Below are positions 61,003 to 64,000 of a DNA stretch of 64,000 nucleotides, piece after piece. Position 1 is the stretch's first letter; every line of letters begins with the position of its first letter. Below the pieces are notes generated by a model. It had not been told where the DNA came from. It saw only the letters and a list, made by a program, of their open reading frames with translations, and did not search any database. The position numbers and the translations under genes were made by a program. Source of the DNA: Gonioctena quinquepunctata (Eukaryota; Arthropoda; Insecta; Coleoptera; Chrysomelidae); NCBI GenBank assembly GCA_018342105.1, contig JAFIRS010000150.1:62001-126000 (forward strand). The letters run 5' to 3'.

Positions 61003-61155
61003 TTTAGCCAGGGAAGTAGTTGTTTTCTTATGGATATTTGACCCACTCCACTAACCCCCTATAATTTGGGGTTGGTTTACAGTGAGATTTCCTGATTTCA
61101 TCAGGACATCTCTGGGCACATGCAGAAACTCACTGGACTATGTGGACATATATTT

Positions 61156-62279
61156 TGTTATGATGTGTTGTATTTTTTTTATAATTACTAATGTTATTAT
61201 TTTTATTCATCTGCTTAACAAATACCCATTAAAACAATAAACTCCGGCTATGATGCTCTTACCATCTTTTAATACACCATTTACCTCTGTTTTACTACCT
61301 TTCTCCAGCTCAGTCGGTACGCCTATGTAGAGATGATCGTCTCTATCTCAGAAAAATTGCAGTTGTGTCATCTAGTTGTTTTGCTTGAAGTCAATGTACT
61401 GTTTTTATGGAAATATAGCTTGTAATATGGTCAAATGATAAATAACCTACCTCATTAGTGAATATTATTCAGCCAATCAAATTGAACAAAATCAAACAAA
61501 CTTGCTCATGCGCAATCAAGGAACAATGTAAAATACATATTTAGAGGTTATATTGATATCATAATAATGAATAAGAAAGAAAGTTCCCCACTGTGAATAA
61601 GTGTTATTAAAAATAAACCAAAAAGTGTCTGACCCGAAAATTATCACTTCATTTTGTTTTTGTTGATAAATTACCTGTTGTAAGTTCAGCTTGTGCTAAC
61701 GTTCAGCTTCTTTTCTGCTGGTTACGTCATGTACAGCTGCTTGATCGAATATGTGCCTGGTTGTTTCTTGATTTGGTCCAATTGCAGCTATACTCCTGTT
61801 GTCATCTTATTTGCGTTGATTTATTTCCATAAATTTTTCATCACGGCTTCTCTCCAAAAAATTCGTTTTCGACCCCTATTTTCCTCTTTCCCTGGCAACC
61901 ATCACTTTTTGTTCTCCAGTACAAATTCTCACTGTTTACACTCTTTTTAAAATCACATTTTCTGATTCTAATCTATGATACATAATTTATTCACAATTTA
62001 TATAACTACACAGATATTATTTATATAAAACTGTTAAAAATTCACATCTACCAATTTACTGTTCTCAAATTTGATATTTTTATTATTTCCAATGAGATAG
62101 AGACGATCATCTCTACATAGGCGTACCGACTAAGCTGGAGAAAGGTTATAAAAGAGAGGTAAATAGTGTATTGAAAATGGGTAAGAGCATCATAGCCGGA
62201 GTTTATCGTTGTGATTGGTATTTGTTAAACAGATAAATAAATATAATAATATTAATAATTATATAAACACATCATAACA
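61156..62279. mobile_element. 1.1 kb inverted-repeat element
   Basis: Ends TGTTATGATG and CATCATAACA. Inverted repeats of about 205 bp; landmarks are AAACTCCGGCTATGATGCTC (61249) against GAGCATCATAGCCGGAGTTT (~62186), and GCCTATGTAGAGATGATCGT (61321) against its complement (~62104). The interior ORF at 61693-61950 has no motif. It abuts repeat copy B through a TA run. Confidence 0.75.
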
Positions 62280-62280
62280 A

Positions 62281-62282
62281 TA

Positions 62283-62323
<41 letters not shown>
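62281..62323. repeat. (TA)n microsatellite
   Basis: About 20 TA units (one TTA interruption near the start) between the inverted-repeat element and repeat copy B. Confidence 0.9.
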
Positions 62324-62327
<4 letters not shown>

Positions 62328-63935
62328 ATGTTAGGAAGGACCAGTAATATATTTTTAAGATGAAAAAGAAATAATTTCATAAATAAACCACAAAAATAAT
62401 AAATATTTAATAGTTAGTAGTTCATGAGAAAATGTTTTAAATTTTTTTTTTAGATTCTTTTTCCTTTATGAAGCCTCTGTATAATATTGATAGGTAAAAT
62501 ATGCAAATACTATAATGCAATCATTTTCATACATTGTCAAAATGATTACAACCTATAATTGTTTAAAATACAACAAAAAAGTCTAGATTTACAAAATCAT
62601 TCTGAATTAAATGTGATCAACAAAATTATAAGCTTGAAACATACAGTATATGAAATTGTATCTAACTAAAAATAGCCAATGGGAGAACAAGAAACTTCTT
62701 GATGACAATAGCCAATCAGGGAACAGGATGGTCAGATAAAAGATTTGAAATTGTGGAAAAGTAAGAACTGAGAAACGTCAAAAATAATTATCATCAAATA
62801 TTGTATTTAGTTTATAAGAAATGTAAAATATATAAGTTCATAAGTTCTCTCAAATAACACCAAAATAGTGAAAGTTCGACAAGAAAGTGCGCGATTTTGA
62901 ACATTCAAAATAAAATGGACAAAACAGAAATGGTATCCAGGGGATAAAAAAACAAAGCGAGGAAGATTGAAAAAATTTTAGAACGAAGCCAGGTACAAAA
63001 TTTGAGAAAAAAGGATTTGAATATTTTCACCAATGACAAAGTAGTTTGCCAAAAATAACAAACCAATTCAACTTCTGGATAATTTCGACACAAAATAAAT
63101 AGCATAAAAGAAGATTACCTTTTTGTACTCCACATACAAACTTGTCCAAGCTGATTTCGGGGATTTTGGATGGTTCCTCTGCAAATGAAGAGTCCCTGAG
63201 AGGAGTGGATGAAGCAGGATTTCAGATTATTGGCAGGTATTGCATCAGCGACAGTTCCAGGTATGAACTTTTTAAGTGCACATCACAAACTGAATCACTT
63301 TACAACGTAACTTGTATATCTGAAGAACTCTATTTTATTCTGGTATTGAACTATAAAAGATTTCTTCCAAGTCAAAAGAAAAAAGTGAGGTTATATACAA
63401 TATCCAACACTGTTTCTTATTATTCTATGAAAATTTATCAATTGCTTATAGTTATAAGTTATTTATCGCAGGCCAGGTTGATACAAGTTTTCCTGAATAA
63501 AGGAAATAATTGTTTTTGATAATTTTTGGTTTATTTTCCACAATGATATGCAAATATTTTACTTATAAACACTGAACTGAAAATAGTTCGAGTGGCAGCA
63601 AAACAGGCAGTGGCTCTATTGCCAATATCGACTCCTGAGGCGACGGCGTACCAACTGAGTTAGTCGTGGTAAGAAAGGGTAATAACAATTGGCAGCAACG
63701 TGGCGACAAAACAGTGACGTTAGCTAGCAATTATTATTTCATAACAATTAGCTATTATCATATCACAATATAACAATTGGCTTCCCATCTCGTAGCTGAA
63801 TTGCCTACCTAAGTATTAGAGGTATATCAAAATCGAAATCAAAATATTTATACAGGGAGAAAATATTTGTGGGGCAATAACAATAACGTGGGGAAAAATT
63901 AACAACAATTATTATTTAAAAGCTATCAATATTTC

Positions 63936-63940
<5 letters not shown>
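62324..63940 (+). repeat. Interspersed repeat, copy B
   Basis: Uninterrupted counterpart of copy A (17811-20885). The same landmarks occur in the same order, including TTTTCCTGAATAAAGGAAAT (~63489), GTGACGTTAGCTAGCAATTA (~63715) and TACAGGGAGAAAATA (~63852). It begins TGTTATG after one TA run and ends at another (63943). The ORF at 63142-63519 includes sequence only loosely conserved in copy A, so coding is doubtful. It contains the uninterrupted site corresponding to the fold-back insertion in copy A. Confidence 0.6.

Positions 63941-63942
<2 letters not shown>

Positions 63943-63969
<27 letters not shown>
63943..63969. repeat. (TA)n microsatellite
   Basis: About 13 TA units at the right border of copy B. 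Confidence 0.85.
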
Positions 63970-63972
<3 letters not shown>

Positions 63973-64000
63973 GTATGTATATTTATGTATCCATCAGTTA

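Overview
This window looks like repeat-dense intergenic DNA from an insect nuclear genome. It is strongly AT-rich and I could not identify any intact host protein-coding gene. The evidence for an insect is the mix of mobile elements: several mariner/Tc1-superfamily elements (long terminal inverted repeats, TA target duplications, decayed DDE transposases), a piggyBac remnant (TTAA flanks, Cys-rich C-terminus), Penelope-like retroelements (reverse transcriptase plus GIY-YIG), an R1-like non-LTR retrotransposon, a jockey-like reverse transcriptase remnant, a Crypton-type tyrosine recombinase and many fold-back repeats. A beetle is plausible, but that is inference.

Layout. 0-1.3 kb: tRNA-like relic, jockey-type RT relic, four ~120 bp tandem units. 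1.4-4.0 kb: a 2.6 kb palindrome with a small MITE inside it. 5.0-7.5 kb: a complete mariner/Tc1-type element whose transposase is split by a 0.7 kb fold-back insertion with 12 bp target duplications. 7.6-8.7 kb: a fold-back repeat carrying a LINE C-terminal fragment. 9.2-10.0 kb: DDE_Tnp_4-type transposase relic. 10.4-11.1 kb: a palindrome. 12.6-17.7 kb: mostly unrecognised, low-repeat DNA with one candidate Pol II core promoter. 17.8-20.9 kb: repeat copy A, split by a fold-back made of ~660 bp monomers. 20.9-25.6 kb: MITE, Penelope relic, more 660 bp repeat, LINE relic. 26.8-28.6 kb: a palindrome with GGCGCC-containing MITEs. 29.1-30.8 kb: mariner-type element. 32.4-33.3 kb: Crypton pseudogene. 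35.1-36.7 kb: second 660 bp fold-back. 37.8-38.2 kb: zinc-knuckle relic and 5S rRNA-derived sequence.

39.2-51.8 kb is a nested stack. A mariner-like element has its transposase interrupted by a ~4.5 kb block (TA microsatellite, piggyBac, tandem 660 bp array). Its right terminal repeat is interrupted by a second mariner-like element with a nearly intact transposase. That element's own right terminal repeat is interrupted by a 5'-truncated R1-like retrotransposon with a 12 bp target duplication. 53.5-54.5 kb: another copy of the 26.8 kb repeat family. 54.9-58.6 kb: a Penelope-like element split inside its RT by a mariner-like element; the reading frame resumes if the transposon is removed. 60.2-61.0 kb: LINE RNase H relic. 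61.2-62.3 kb: inverted-repeat element. 62.3-63.97 kb: repeat copy B, bounded by TA microsatellites like copy A.

The most distinctive signal is the ~660 bp repeat family. It occurs as tandem arrays and as inverted (fold-back) composites; two composites have exact 12 bp target duplications. Each locus carries its own diagnostic base variants in all of its units, implying local amplification at each insertion. A short core motif in this repeat also appears in three otherwise different repeats in the window. Nothing here suggests a host operon-like system; the interaction is between mobile elements, by nesting and possible trans-mobilisation.
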